This document shows, one piece after another, positions 52,279 to 60,467 of a DNA stretch of 64,000 bases (position 1 is the first letter of the stretch; each line of letters opens with the position of its first letter). This DNA is from Microbacterium invictum (GTDB taxonomy: Bacteria; Actinomycetota; Actinomycetes; Actinomycetales; Microbacteriaceae): NCBI RefSeq assembly GCF_014197265.1, contig NZ_JACIFH010000001.1, forward strand, positions 2,790,001 to 2,854,000, written 5' to 3'. Both the position numbers and the translations under genes were made by a program. Under the pieces are notes generated by a model. It was not told the origin of the DNA. It did not search any database and saw only the letters and a list, made by a program, of their open reading frames with translations.

Positions 52279-53282
52279 GAGTTGACGATCTGGACTTTGA
52301 TCTGGTCCGGGCTCTGAGCGGCAGCCATAGCCCGGGCGTAGTCCTCCAACGAGTAAGTGGATGTGACCAGGCCAGTGAGGTCGGCCTGCAGATCGACCAT
52401 TCGCTCCGCCGCTTCGGGGTACTTCTCGGCGAGGGAGTTGGAGCCGATGATGCTGAGCTCCTTCGCGAACACCTCGTACGGGTAGAGCGGGACCGTGGCA
52501 GTCGGTGCGGCAACGCCCATCTGCACAAGTCGTCCGCGAGGTCCGAGCGTGGCGATAGCCTGCCCGATGGCGACGGGGTGACCACTTGCGTCGAGGGCGA
52601 GGTCGTAAACCGTGTCGTCGAGCTCGCCCACCGAGGCGACAGCCTGCAGGGCGCCGAGGTCGGCGGCCGCCTGGCGGCGCGCGGGGTTGGGCTCGACGAC
52701 CCGGACGCCGGTTGCGCCCTCTGCGCGTCCCAGGATGACGGCCATCAGACCGATAGATCCGGCACCGAAGATCACCATCTCCTGGTCGGTCCAGTCGGGC
52801 ACGCGTTCAAGGGCGTGGAGCACGCACGCGAACGGCTCGATGAGGGGTGCCGCCCGGTGGGAGATCGACGCACTGAGAGGGAACGTGATCCGCGCCGGGA
52901 CTGCGACGTACTCGGCGACCGAGCCGTTGACGGAGACTCCGACCGGTCGGATGTCGATGCAGAGGTTGGTTGCGCCTCGAAGACACCAGGTGCACTTTCC
53001 ACAGGAGACATTGGGGTTTACCCCGACGTAGTCTCCCTCTCGGAACGTGGTCACATCGGAGCCGACTGCTGTCACGTAGCCGGCGAACTCGTGCCCCGGG
53101 ACGACAGGGAACCTGCCGTGCGGGTACTCCCCAGATGCTAGGTGCAGGTCCGTCCCGCATACGCCGGTACCGACCGGTGCGATGACGACCTCGTCCGCTG
53201 CGGGACGGGGAATCGGGATGTCCTGGATGTCGATCCCGCCGGCACCGTCGAGGACTGCTGCGCGCATTGTCGAACCGCTCAT
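52275..53282 (-). CDS. zinc-dependent alcohol (polyol) dehydrogenase
   Basis: A 335-residue medium-chain dehydrogenase with catalytic-zinc motifs GVCGTDLHLASGEY and PGHEFAGYV, the structural zinc cysteines CGKCTWCLRGATNLC, and the Rossmann loop FGAGSIGLMAVILGRAEG. Related to sorbitol, arabitol and erythritol-type dehydrogenases. ATG at 53282 overlaps the malG-like stop (ATGA); the open extension to 54050 is antisense-like sequence inside the permease gene. Position directly after the importer suggests it oxidises the imported polyol to a ketose, the substrate of one of the FGGY kinases at 57553-61954. Confidence 0.9.
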   Translation of the reverse strand: MSGSTMRAAVLDGAGGIDIQDIPIPRPAADEVVIAPVGTGVCGTDLHLASGEYPHGRFPVVPGHEFAGYVTAVGSDVTTFREGDYVGVNPNVSCGKCTWCLRGATNLCIDIRPVGVSVNGSVAEYVAVPARITFPLSASISHRAAPLIEPFACVLHALERVPDWTDQEMVIFGAGSIGLMAVILGRAEGATGVRVVEPNPARRQAAADLGALQAVASVGELDDTVYDLALDASGHPVAIGQAIATLGPRGRLVQMGVAAPTATVPLYPYEVFAKELSIIGSNSLAEKYPEAAERMVDLQADLTGLVTSTYSLEDYARAMAAAQSPDQIKVQIVNS

Positions 53283-54172
53283 TTCACTGCTCCAAACAAG
53301 AGGCCTCGGACGAGGGACTTCTGTGCGATCCATCCGGCGATGACGACGGGGATGCTGACGACGACGGCGACCGCTGCTACCTGGGCAGTGTAGAGCTCGC
53401 CGAACGAGAGGAACTTCTGCATGAACAGCGGCAGTGTCGAGTTGGTCGTGGTGAGGTTCGCCGCGTAGAAGTACTCGTTCCAGGAGAAGACCGCACACAG
53501 GAGAGCGGTGGACGCGATGCCCGGCCGCATCAGTGGCAGGACGATGGACCAGCCGACTCGCCACGAGCTCGCGCCGTCGACGGCAGCGGCTTCGAGGATC
53601 TCGTGCGGGATCTCCTGCATGAACGAGCGCAGCATCCAGATGCCCAGCGGGAGGTTCATACCGAGGTGCATGATGATGAGGATCGTCACGCTGTTCAGCA
53701 GGCCTAACTGGCTGGCGATGACGTAGACGGGGATGATTCCCGCGGCGATGGGCATCATCTTGGTGGAGATGAAGAAGAACAACGAGTCCTGCGGGTTCTG
53801 AATCGCGCGGACTGACAGTGCCCAGGCCGCCGGCAGCGCGAGTGCGATGACGACGAACGTAGAGACGATGACCACCACGAACGAGTTGATGGCGTACGGC
53901 CAGATGCCCGACTCGAAGGCCTCTACGTAATGCTCGAGAGTGGGGACGAAGAAGAGCTGTGGGGTGGCGTTCGCTGCGACCTGCTCGGTCTGGAAGCTCT
54001 TGAGGACCATGTAGGCGATGGGGATGAAGAGCAGCATGCTGCTCACCCACGCGCCGGTCGCCATTCCGACGGAGACCCAGCGCTTGCGCTTGGACGTTCG
54101 TGCCTGGGCGAGTCGTGTGTGCTTGCCACCCTTGGTGACGATGACTCGCGTTTCAGTCAGCTGGCCGGTCAT
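53279..54172 (-). CDS. ABC sugar/polyol transporter permease, MalG type
   Basis: A 297-residue CUT1 permease. A basic N-terminus (about 1-33) is followed by six TM helices (first SMLLFIPIAYMVLKSFQ), and the EAA loop HEILEAAAVDGASSWRVGWSIVLPLM. The C-terminus reads AQKSLVRGLLFGAVK, the ending seen in SmoG/MtlG polyol permeases. ATG at 54172 overlaps the malF-like stop by 4 bp. Third gene of the SBP-led operon. Confidence 0.92.
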   Translation of the reverse strand: MTGQLTETRVIVTKGGKHTRLAQARTSKRKRWVSVGMATGAWVSSMLLFIPIAYMVLKSFQTEQVAANATPQLFFVPTLEHYVEAFESGIWPYAINSFVVVIVSTFVVIALALPAAWALSVRAIQNPQDSLFFFISTKMMPIAAGIIPVYVIASQLGLLNSVTILIIMHLGMNLPLGIWMLRSFMQEIPHEILEAAAVDGASSWRVGWSIVLPLMRPGIASTALLCAVFSWNEYFYAANLTTTNSTLPLFMQKFLSFGELYTAQVAAVAVVVSIPVVIAGWIAQKSLVRGLLFGAVK

Positions 54173-55125
54173 GCTCGTCCCTCCGTCTTGAAGATGCCCG
54201 AGAGCAGTCGGAGCATCGGCAGGATGAGCGCGATGGTGAGAATCAGGGAGACCACACCGAGCGCGGACGCGAAGCCGAAGTCGAAGGACTGGAATGCCGT
54301 CAGGTAGATGTAATAGGTGATGTTGGTCGTGGCGTACGCCGGGCCGCCTGCCGTGAGGAGGGCGATCTCTCCGAAGGTCTGGATCAGGTTCATCGCCAGC
54401 AGAAGCGCCGCGAGTTCGATGAACGGTCGCAGGTGGGGCAGCGTTACGTGGCGGAAGCGGAGGAAGACGTTCGCTCCGTCGACCTGCGCGGCCTCAAGCT
54501 GATCCTGCGGGGCCGACTGCAAGCCAGCGATGAGAATGAGCAGTGCGAACGGAACGAATCGCCACGTGAGAAGGATGATGAGCGCGGCCATCGGATACTC
54601 GGAGAGCCACGCGACCTGAGGCAGGCCTAGCGAGCGTGCGATGAACCCGAAGAGTCCGAAGCTCGGGTCGAACATCGCCGACTTCCAGAACAGCGTCGCC
54701 GCGACCGGCATCACGAAGAAGGGCGTGATGGCGAGGGTGCGGGCGAAGCCCCGTCCCGGGAAGGCGTGGTTGAGGAAGATCGCCATCAGCAAGCCGATGA
54801 GGAGGCAGGCGATGGTCGTGCCACCGGTCATGACGACCGTGTTGATGACCGACCGCCAGAACGTTCCGTCGGTGACGACGTTGACGTAGTTCGCTCCCCA
54901 GTTGAACTGAGCCTCACCGTCGGTGAGAAGCCGCCAGCGCGAGAAGCTGAAGATGATGGTCATCAGGAACGGAATCTGCGTCAGCAGCAGAGTGAAGACC
55001 AGGGCGGGGAGCAGTGGTCCCCGGCGGCGCCACTTCTCGGCGCGTGACATTGGCGGCGGGGCGGTCGGGTCGATGGCGACGACCTCCGTCACCTCGTCCG
55101 TGCTTGCGAGAGCTGTCTGGCTCAT
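54169..55125 (-). CDS. ABC sugar/polyol transporter permease, MalF type
   Basis: A 318-residue CUT1 permease with six TM helices starting LLPALVFTLLLTQIPFLMTIIFSFSRWRLL and the EAA loop DQLEAAQVDGANVFLRFRHVTLPHL. It resembles SmoF/MtlF-type polyol permeases in length and opening sequence. ATG at 55125 with GGGAAAGAA upstream is preferred to the in-frame ATG at 55146, which lacks one. A stem-loop separates it from the binding-protein gene. Confidence 0.92.
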   Translation of the reverse strand: MSQTALASTDEVTEVVAIDPTAPPPMSRAEKWRRRGPLLPALVFTLLLTQIPFLMTIIFSFSRWRLLTDGEAQFNWGANYVNVVTDGTFWRSVINTVVMTGGTTIACLLIGLLMAIFLNHAFPGRGFARTLAITPFFVMPVAATLFWKSAMFDPSFGLFGFIARSLGLPQVAWLSEYPMAALIILLTWRFVPFALLILIAGLQSAPQDQLEAAQVDGANVFLRFRHVTLPHLRPFIELAALLLAMNLIQTFGEIALLTAGGPAYATTNITYYIYLTAFQSFDFGFASALGVVSLILTIALILPMLRLLSGIFKTEGRA

Positions 55126-55151
55126 GATGATTCTTTCCCGTGTCATGTGAA

Positions 55152-55188
55152 GGCGGCTGCCTCGAAGCGAGTCCTCGAGGCAGCCGCC
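55152..55188 (-). terminator. stem-loop between binding-protein and MalF-like genes
   Basis: A 14-bp perfect inverted repeat (GGCGGCTGCCTCGA, 9-nt loop, TCGAGGCAGCCGCC), 12 bp after the binding-protein stop on the minus strand. Without a T-tract it is probably a partial terminator or stabiliser that raises binding-protein mRNA. Third example of this arrangement in the window. Confidence 0.78.
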
Positions 55189-55200
55189 GACGAGGGTTGT

Positions 55201-56577
55201 TTACTGGCCGTAGCCAGATTCTTTGATGACGTCGCTGGTGAACGTCTGGCTGGCCTCAAGGGCCTCACTCACCGTCTGGCTGCCACTGATGGCGCCGGCG
55301 AGCTGCTGCGACACGTAGTCACCGATCTCGACGAACTCGGGGATCTGCACGTACTGGACGCCCGTGTACGGGACCGGGTTCACCGTCGGCTGAAGCGGGT
55401 TGGCCGCCTCGATGGACTTGATGGTGAGGTCCGCGTAGCGCGAAGCTGCCTCGAGGTACTCCGGGATCTCGTAGGTCGACTTGCGCGATCCGGGAGGAAT
55501 GGAATCCCATCCCGCCTCCTGACCGGCGAGCTGGATGTAGTCCTTGCTCGTGGCCCACGAGATGAACTTCCACGCGGCGTCGGGGTTCTGGCTCGACTTC
55601 GTGATGCCGAGGCCCCACGACCAGAGCCACCCCGAAGCGAGGTCCGACGGGCCTGTGGGCGCCATCGTGAACGCGATGTTGTCGGCTATCTCGGGCGTCG
55701 CCGCAGAGTCGATGGCCGAGCCGGCGAAGACCGTGTCGTCGTACCACATGGCCGACTGACCCTGGCTGAACGACTGCAGGCAGCCCTCCCATCCAGCAGC
55801 GGCGGCGTCAGGCTGGCCGAAGTCACGAAGCAGGTCGACGTAGAACTGCACGCCCTCCTCGGTCTCCGGCATCGTCAGCTCGGTCTCCCAGTCCTCGTTG
55901 AACCACTGGCCACCGAACGTGTTGATGACGGTCGTGATGGCAGCGAGGTTCTGGCCCCATCCGGGAAGGCCGCGCATGCAGATGCCGGAGACGTTGTTGG
56001 CGTCGTCGTCCATGGCCTCGGCCGCGGCACGAACTTCGTCCCAAGTTGGCGTTTCCGACAGCGTGACGCCAGCAGCCTCAGCCAGGTCCTTGCGGTAGAA
56101 GAGGAAGGACGAAGAGCCGTAGAAGGGTGCGGCCACGAGCGTGCCATCGCCGTCCGAGACGATGTTCTTGATGGGCTCGAGGAGATCGGCTTCGTCCCAC
56201 TCGGTGTCTGCGCTCGCGTATTCGTCGAGCGGGATGATCCAGCCGCGGTCGGCCCAGATCGGCACCTCGTAGCTGCCGATCATGGCAACGTCGTACTGGC
56301 CGGCGTTGGTCGAGACGTCCTTGGTGACTGCCGGGCGCAGTTCGTTCTCCGGGAGGACAGTGAACTCGACGTTGATGCCGGGGTTCTTCTCCTCGAAATC
56401 GCCGATGAGCGACTCCGCGGTTTGCATCTGGGGGTTGGCCGCCAGGGCGACCGTGATGGTGACCTCGCCGCCGTCGGCGCTGTCGCCGCCGCCGCCGGTG
56501 CAACCAGCAAGGACAACCGCGGTGACCCCCGCGATGCCCAGGGCCGTGAGGCCCCTCTTCCAGTTCGAGTGCGCCAC
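55201..56577 (-). CDS. ABC sugar/polyol-binding lipoprotein, family 1
   Basis: A 458-residue CUT1 binding protein. Signal VAHSNWKRGLTALGIAGVTA, lipobox LAGC, a Gly-rich linker, then a mature domain of SmoE/MtlE type (FYGSSSFLFYRKDLAEAAGVTLSETPTWDEV, SGICMRGLPGWGQNLAAITTVINTFGG, DAAWKFISWATSKDYIQLAGQE). The GLPGWGQN-type stretch is seen in polyol receptors. GTG at 56577 with GAGGAGGAAG upstream is chosen over in-frame ATGs at 56637 and 56748; the latter lies upstream of the predicted promoter. First gene of the operon; expression driven from the GntR-linked promoter at 56659-56687. Confidence 0.9.
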   Translation of the reverse strand: MAHSNWKRGLTALGIAGVTAVVLAGCTGGGGDSADGGEVTITVALAANPQMQTAESLIGDFEEKNPGINVEFTVLPENELRPAVTKDVSTNAGQYDVAMIGSYEVPIWADRGWIIPLDEYASADTEWDEADLLEPIKNIVSDGDGTLVAAPFYGSSSFLFYRKDLAEAAGVTLSETPTWDEVRAAAEAMDDDANNVSGICMRGLPGWGQNLAAITTVINTFGGQWFNEDWETELTMPETEEGVQFYVDLLRDFGQPDAAAAGWEGCLQSFSQGQSAMWYDDTVFAGSAIDSAATPEIADNIAFTMAPTGPSDLASGWLWSWGLGITKSSQNPDAAWKFISWATSKDYIQLAGQEAGWDSIPPGSRKSTYEIPEYLEAASRYADLTIKSIEAANPLQPTVNPVPYTGVQYVQIPEFVEIGDYVSQQLAGAISGSQTVSEALEASQTFTSDVIKESGYGQ

Positions 56578-56658
56578 GCGCTTCCTCCTCGTTGAGACTG
56601 CTGAAACCGCCTCTCGGTGCTGAGGGCGATGCGCCATCGACTTCTTTGGCGTGAGATG

Positions 56659-56700
56659 AAAGTAGCGCACCCTGTCCGGCTTGTCTAGTCTGTACGTACA
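56659..56700 (-). promoter_or_regulatory. promoter and GntR-type operator of the polyol importer operon
   Basis: On the minus strand TAGACA (56687-56682), a 17-bp spacer and TACTTT (56664-56659) form a promoter about 80 bp before the binding-protein gene. The -35 is embedded in a 24-bp element (56677-56700) that contains the palindrome TGTACGTACA (56691-56700). That element recurs without change upstream of the aldolase operon at 62901-62924. The divergent gntR gene starts 60 bp away, so the element is its likely operator. Confidence 0.8.
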
Positions 56701-56760
56701 TACCGGTTCAGCCGATCTGTTCTCGCTGACCTGTACCATTGCGCGCAAAGGAGTGTGGCG

Positions 56761-57513
56761 GTGTCGGAAACGATTGAGCGGACTTCTCCGGTCCCCTACT
56801 ACGAGCAGTTGTTCGGCATCTTGCGAGACCGAATCGCAGAAGGCTCCTTCGAGACGGATGAACGTCTACCAAGTGAGCACGAGCTCTGCAGAGAGTTCGG
56901 GCTATCGCGCGCGACTGTGCGTCAGACCCTCGCGAAGCTGGAGAGCGAGGGGTATGCCAAGCGGGTCGCCAGACGTGGGATGTTCGCATCCACTCCCGAA
57001 GAATCAACTGGCTGGACTGTTCAGGACACCCAAGGCTTCCTCGAATTGCAGATCCGCCATGGACGCAACGGCGTGGACACCCAAGTGCTCGACGCGAGTC
57101 TCTTGACGCCTCCCTCCCATGCCCGCGAGGCCCTCCGCGTCGCGGCTGACGAAGAAGTCTTCGTGCTCGAGCGACTTCGTTCTCGAGACGGTGAGTTGGC
57201 GATGTACAGCACCAATTGGTTTCCCGGCGCTGCGGGTGCAGCTATTGCTGCGACTGCCGATGTGCTCGATGGCTCCGGGTCGGCCAACAGCACTCTCCGC
57301 GCAGCCGGGTTCGTCACGAGTGGTGCACGACGTGTCGTGGAGTCGCTCCCCGCGCCGGAGGTAGTTGCGAAGCACCTCCAGGTGGATGTGGGCCGCCCCG
57401 TGCTGCGTATCCGGTCGACGTCGTGGGATCAGAATGACTTCCGGTTCGACTACTACGAGACCTGGGTGCTCACGGACGTCGTCCCCCTCGAGATCAACGT
57501 CGCCTCGAACTGA
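56761..57513 (+). CDS. GntR-family regulator, HutC (UTRA) subfamily
   Basis: A 250-residue repressor. The winged HTH at about 11-75 (PYYEQLFGILRDRIAEGSFETDERLPSEHELCREFGLSRATVRQTLAKLESEGYAKRV in reading order) precedes a UTRA ligand domain (about 90-240, FLELQIRHGRNGVDTQVLD, DFRFDYYETWVLTDVVPLEI). GTG at 56761 sits eight bases after AAAGGAG; a GTG at 56755 in the same frame is too close. Lies between two minus-strand polyol operons that carry the same 24-bp element. Ligand inferred to be a phosphorylated or free ketose of the pathway, since UTRA domains bind sugars or sugar phosphates. Confidence 0.93.
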   Translation: MSETIERTSPVPYYEQLFGILRDRIAEGSFETDERLPSEHELCREFGLSRATVRQTLAKLESEGYAKRVARRGMFASTPEESTGWTVQDTQGFLELQIRHGRNGVDTQVLDASLLTPPSHAREALRVAADEEVFVLERLRSRDGELAMYSTNWFPGAAGAAIAATADVLDGSGSANSTLRAAGFVTSGARRVVESLPAPEVVAKHLQVDVGRPVLRIRSTSWDQNDFRFDYYETWVLTDVVPLEINVASN

Positions 57514-57552
57514 CCAGCGCCCTCGACCCGAGCACACTCCGCGAGAGTCGAG

Positions 57553-58884
57553 TTAGGCGCCGGGCTCCGCGAACACACGAGCAGGATCTGGATCCCACCC
57601 GTACGCGTATGCCGCGAGCAACGCGGCGCTGACCGCGGTGACCTCCGGCTCGACCACCGGCTCGGCGTCGTATCCAGTCACGGCGGCCTTGATGCGAAGC
57701 CAACCGACAGAACGCGCCCACCCGCCCGCTGTGCGAACAGTTCGTGACTGGGGCACCTCCGCCTTCACCGCTTCGATGGCCTCGCCCCCCGCGAGAGCAA
57801 GCGCTCCGAGAACAGCGGATGCCCTCGCCAGGGGATCCCGCGGCGCATCGAGAGCGTATGAGGGACGCCCACCACCACGCCTTCCGGTGTGGAAATAACC
57901 GGCATTCAGAACGGGGTCCGGTTCGATTTTCCCAACCATGAGTGCTCGGATCTGGAAGGCCACCTCTGGATCTTGGGATGCCCAGGCGACGTTGCGAGCG
58001 AGTTCTTCTACGCGCATCAGCGTGCGTCCATCGGAGCGGATGCCCGGCGCGATGTCGACACCCTCGCGGCGGCTTGCCTGCTCAGAGTCCGCTTGGAGCA
58101 CGACGACTTCGGCGGTGCCCATCGAGTCCAGGACGGCGCCCGGGGTGAGCTGGTCCACACCCCATCCGCCGAGTGGATGGTCGTGGCCGCCGGCGACGGA
58201 CACGGCGGCGTCCGCCAATACGCCTGCAGCCTGCAACGCCTGCGAGCGGAACTCTCCGACCACCTCGCCCGCGCGGAGAACAGGCGGCAGCAGGTCCGTA
58301 GTGCCCAGAGTCAGTTCGACGCGGTCTCGCGCCCAGCTGCGGTCGCGAGTGCGCCACGCGCCGGTACGGGATGCGAGCGTGTCGCTCATGAAGGGGCGTG
58401 ATGCCCAGAGCGCTGTCGGCAGGTCGGCGACGGCGAGCCAATGAGCAGCCCCTGACGCTCGCACTTGACCCCGGGACCATTTCCAGCCCGTCATCGTCCG
58501 GGAGGCGTCGCTGGACGCGTCGTAGAGATCGTCATCGTGGAGAGCCTTTCGGAACCCCCGATAAACGCCCTGCCTCCGTGGATCGAACCACGAGAGGGCA
58601 TCGGTGAGGACGTTGAGGTCTTCGTCGACGAGTACACCGTCTTCGCCGATTCCCGCCACACTCACGGAGCAGACTGCCCACGCGTCCGAGCACGCGGCGA
58701 GGATCATGGCGTCGATGCGTTGAAGGAGAGAAGTGACGTCGATGGACAGCCCCTCGCTGTCGCGCGGCGTCTCACTGCGTTCGCGCGCAACGACGGCACC
58801 CTCGGCGTTCATCAGCACGACCTTGACGTTGGTGCTGCCGATGTCGACTCCGCAGGCGACCAGCTGTCGGGAACCGCTTCGCAC
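57553..58884 (-). CDS. FGGY-family carbohydrate kinase
   Basis: A 443-residue kinase with the actin-like FGGY fold: N-terminal phosphate loop CGVDIGSTNVKVVLMNAEG, middle SVAGIGEDGVLVDEDLNVL, and the ATP-binding region with VSVAGGHDHPLGGWGVDQLTPGAVLDSMGTAEVV. It is shorter than the other two FGGY kinases of the operon and less like xylulokinase. Substrate cannot be named. GTG start at 58884 with a weak ribosome site, 134 bp after the xylB-like gene. Last gene of the aldolase operon; convergent with gntR. Confidence 0.85.
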   Translation of the reverse strand: MRSGSRQLVACGVDIGSTNVKVVLMNAEGAVVARERSETPRDSEGLSIDVTSLLQRIDAMILAACSDAWAVCSVSVAGIGEDGVLVDEDLNVLTDALSWFDPRRQGVYRGFRKALHDDDLYDASSDASRTMTGWKWSRGQVRASGAAHWLAVADLPTALWASRPFMSDTLASRTGAWRTRDRSWARDRVELTLGTTDLLPPVLRAGEVVGEFRSQALQAAGVLADAAVSVAGGHDHPLGGWGVDQLTPGAVLDSMGTAEVVVLQADSEQASRREGVDIAPGIRSDGRTLMRVEELARNVAWASQDPEVAFQIRALMVGKIEPDPVLNAGYFHTGRRGGGRPSYALDAPRDPLARASAVLGALALAGGEAIEAVKAEVPQSRTVRTAGGWARSVGWLRIKAAVTGYDAEPVVEPEVTAVSAALLAAYAYGWDPDPARVFAEPGA

Positions 58885-59018
58885 TCGTGTCTCTCTTGTC
58901 GGGCCTTCTCACATGGTCAAACGTGGACCGATCTCATCGTTGACGGCCGGGTGCGCCGTGTCAAACCGTTGGCCATCGGCGACGAGGCTGATACCGCCCG
59001 TTGGCTCGCTCCTCGCAC

Positions 59019-60467
59019 CTACACCGTCGAACGCTCCTTGCTCACCGTCTCGACGTATCCCAGCGCGAGCTTCGCGGCAGCATGCTGACCACCGATCTCC
59101 GGCTGAGCGGTCGTGGCCGGAAGCGTCTCCGATTCCATCGCCCAAGCGGGGAATCCGCCGTCCAGTGCCGCGGCTGCCTGCATCGCAGCACCCTTCGTGA
59201 CGTACTCGTCGGATTCCGGAACCGAGATCGGAACCGACACCATTTCGCTGAGCACACGTTGAACAGCGTTGCTCTGCGCCGCACCGCCGATGAGGATGAG
59301 CCGGCTGGTGGGGACGTTGCTCGCCTCGAGCGCATCGAGCATGTACACCTGGCTAGCGATAGTGCCTTCGATGACTGCGCGGGCGAAGTTCGGGCGCGTG
59401 AAGTTGGTCAACGATGCCTCCAGAAGCGAGCCCCGTGAATGAGGGAGATCAGGCGTGCGCTCCCCTTCGAAGAAGGGCAGAAGCGTGAGTCCCTCGGAAC
59501 CCGGGGGCGCCTGGAGCGCGAGCTCAGATAGTTGCGCGTGAGTGCATCCGAGGATCCGCGCGCCGATGTCAAAGTTGCGGGCCGCGTTGAGGGTCGCCAC
59601 CAGCGGAAGGTGGTCCCCGGTTGCGTCGGCGTAGCTGCAGACGTAGCCGCCGAAGTCGTGGACCGTGTGGCTCGAGCGTGCGTAGACGACTCCGGAGGTC
59701 CCGAGAGAAAGCACCGTCTCACCTTCAACGAGCCCAAGGGCGAGCGCGGCCGCTGCGTTGTCACCGCTGCCGACCCCGATAGGAATTCCTGGGGCGACGC
59801 CGGGTATGCCGCTGCCCGTCGTCCCGGCGCTGTCGAGCGGCCCGAGGATGCGCGGCAGGTGCGCGATCTTTCCGAGCGCCAGTTCGAACAGGTCCACGCA
59901 GTACTCGCCGGTGTCCCCGGACCAGTAGGCGGTGCCGCTCGCTTCGGAGCGGTCGGTGATGAACTCTTCGATACCGCCGGTTCCGGGCCCGTAGCCCATG
60001 AGTCTCCAGGTCAGCCAGTCGTGCACGACCGCCACGGCCTCCGTGCGGTCAGCCGCGACGGGGTTGGTGTCGCGAAGCCAGCGGAGCTTGACCACAGTGT
60101 CTGAGAGGGTCAGTGGAAGACCGGTGCGGCGGATCCATTCATCGCGGCCGAGTTCGTCGTTGAGCGCGACCATGTGCGGGTGCGACCCGGTGTCATTCCA
60201 GAGCGGCGACGGACTCACGGCAAAGCCACGTCCGTCCATGAAGATCGGCGTGTGTTGCTGTCCGCTGACCGAAACCGCGACGACGTCTTCGAGGCCGCCA
60301 GCGTCGGCGACGGCTTCGAGCAACGCGGTCCACCACACGTCGGGGTCCACGACCGTCTGGGTCGGATGCATCGCCTTGCCGGAGCGCACTTCCTTGCCGG
60401 TTGCGAGATCGCGCACCGAGACTTTGCATGACTGTGTGGAGGAGTCGATCCCCGCTACGAGCGTCAT
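59019..60467 (-). CDS. xylB: xylulokinase-like FGGY kinase
   Basis: A 482-residue FGGY kinase of the XylB branch, phosphorylating D-xylulose or a related ketose. It has GIDSSTQSCKVSVRDLATG at the N-terminus, AVSVSGQQHTPIFMD, LSLGTSGVVYARS in the ATP site, VGSGDNAAAALALGLVEG with the catalytic Asp, and RLILIGGAAQSNAVQRVLSEM at the C-terminal signature. ATG at 60467 in ATGA overlap with the previous kinase and AGGAG upstream. The open extension to 61115 is a shadow. With an imported pentitol and the dehydrogenase at 52275, D-xylulose is the straightforward substrate, but the symbol is by similarity only. Confidence 0.88.
   Translation of the reverse strand: MTLVAGIDSSTQSCKVSVRDLATGKEVRSGKAMHPTQTVVDPDVWWTALLEAVADAGGLEDVVAVSVSGQQHTPIFMDGRGFAVSPSPLWNDTGSHPHMVALNDELGRDEWIRRTGLPLTLSDTVVKLRWLRDTNPVAADRTEAVAVVHDWLTWRLMGYGPGTGGIEEFITDRSEASGTAYWSGDTGEYCVDLFELALGKIAHLPRILGPLDSAGTTGSGIPGVAPGIPIGVGSGDNAAAALALGLVEGETVLSLGTSGVVYARSSHTVHDFGGYVCSYADATGDHLPLVATLNAARNFDIGARILGCTHAQLSELALQAPPGSEGLTLLPFFEGERTPDLPHSRGSLLEASLTNFTRPNFARAVIEGTIASQVYMLDALEASNVPTSRLILIGGAAQSNAVQRVLSEMVSVPISVPESDEYVTKGAAMQAAAALDGGFPAWAMESETLPATTAQPEIGGQHAAAKLALGYVETVSKERSTV

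Noticed and set aside
57514..57552. Weak CTCGAC...GTCGAG inverted repeat between convergent gntR and kinase genes
   Set aside because: A 6-bp stem with a long loop and no T-tract is not enough to call a bidirectional terminator.
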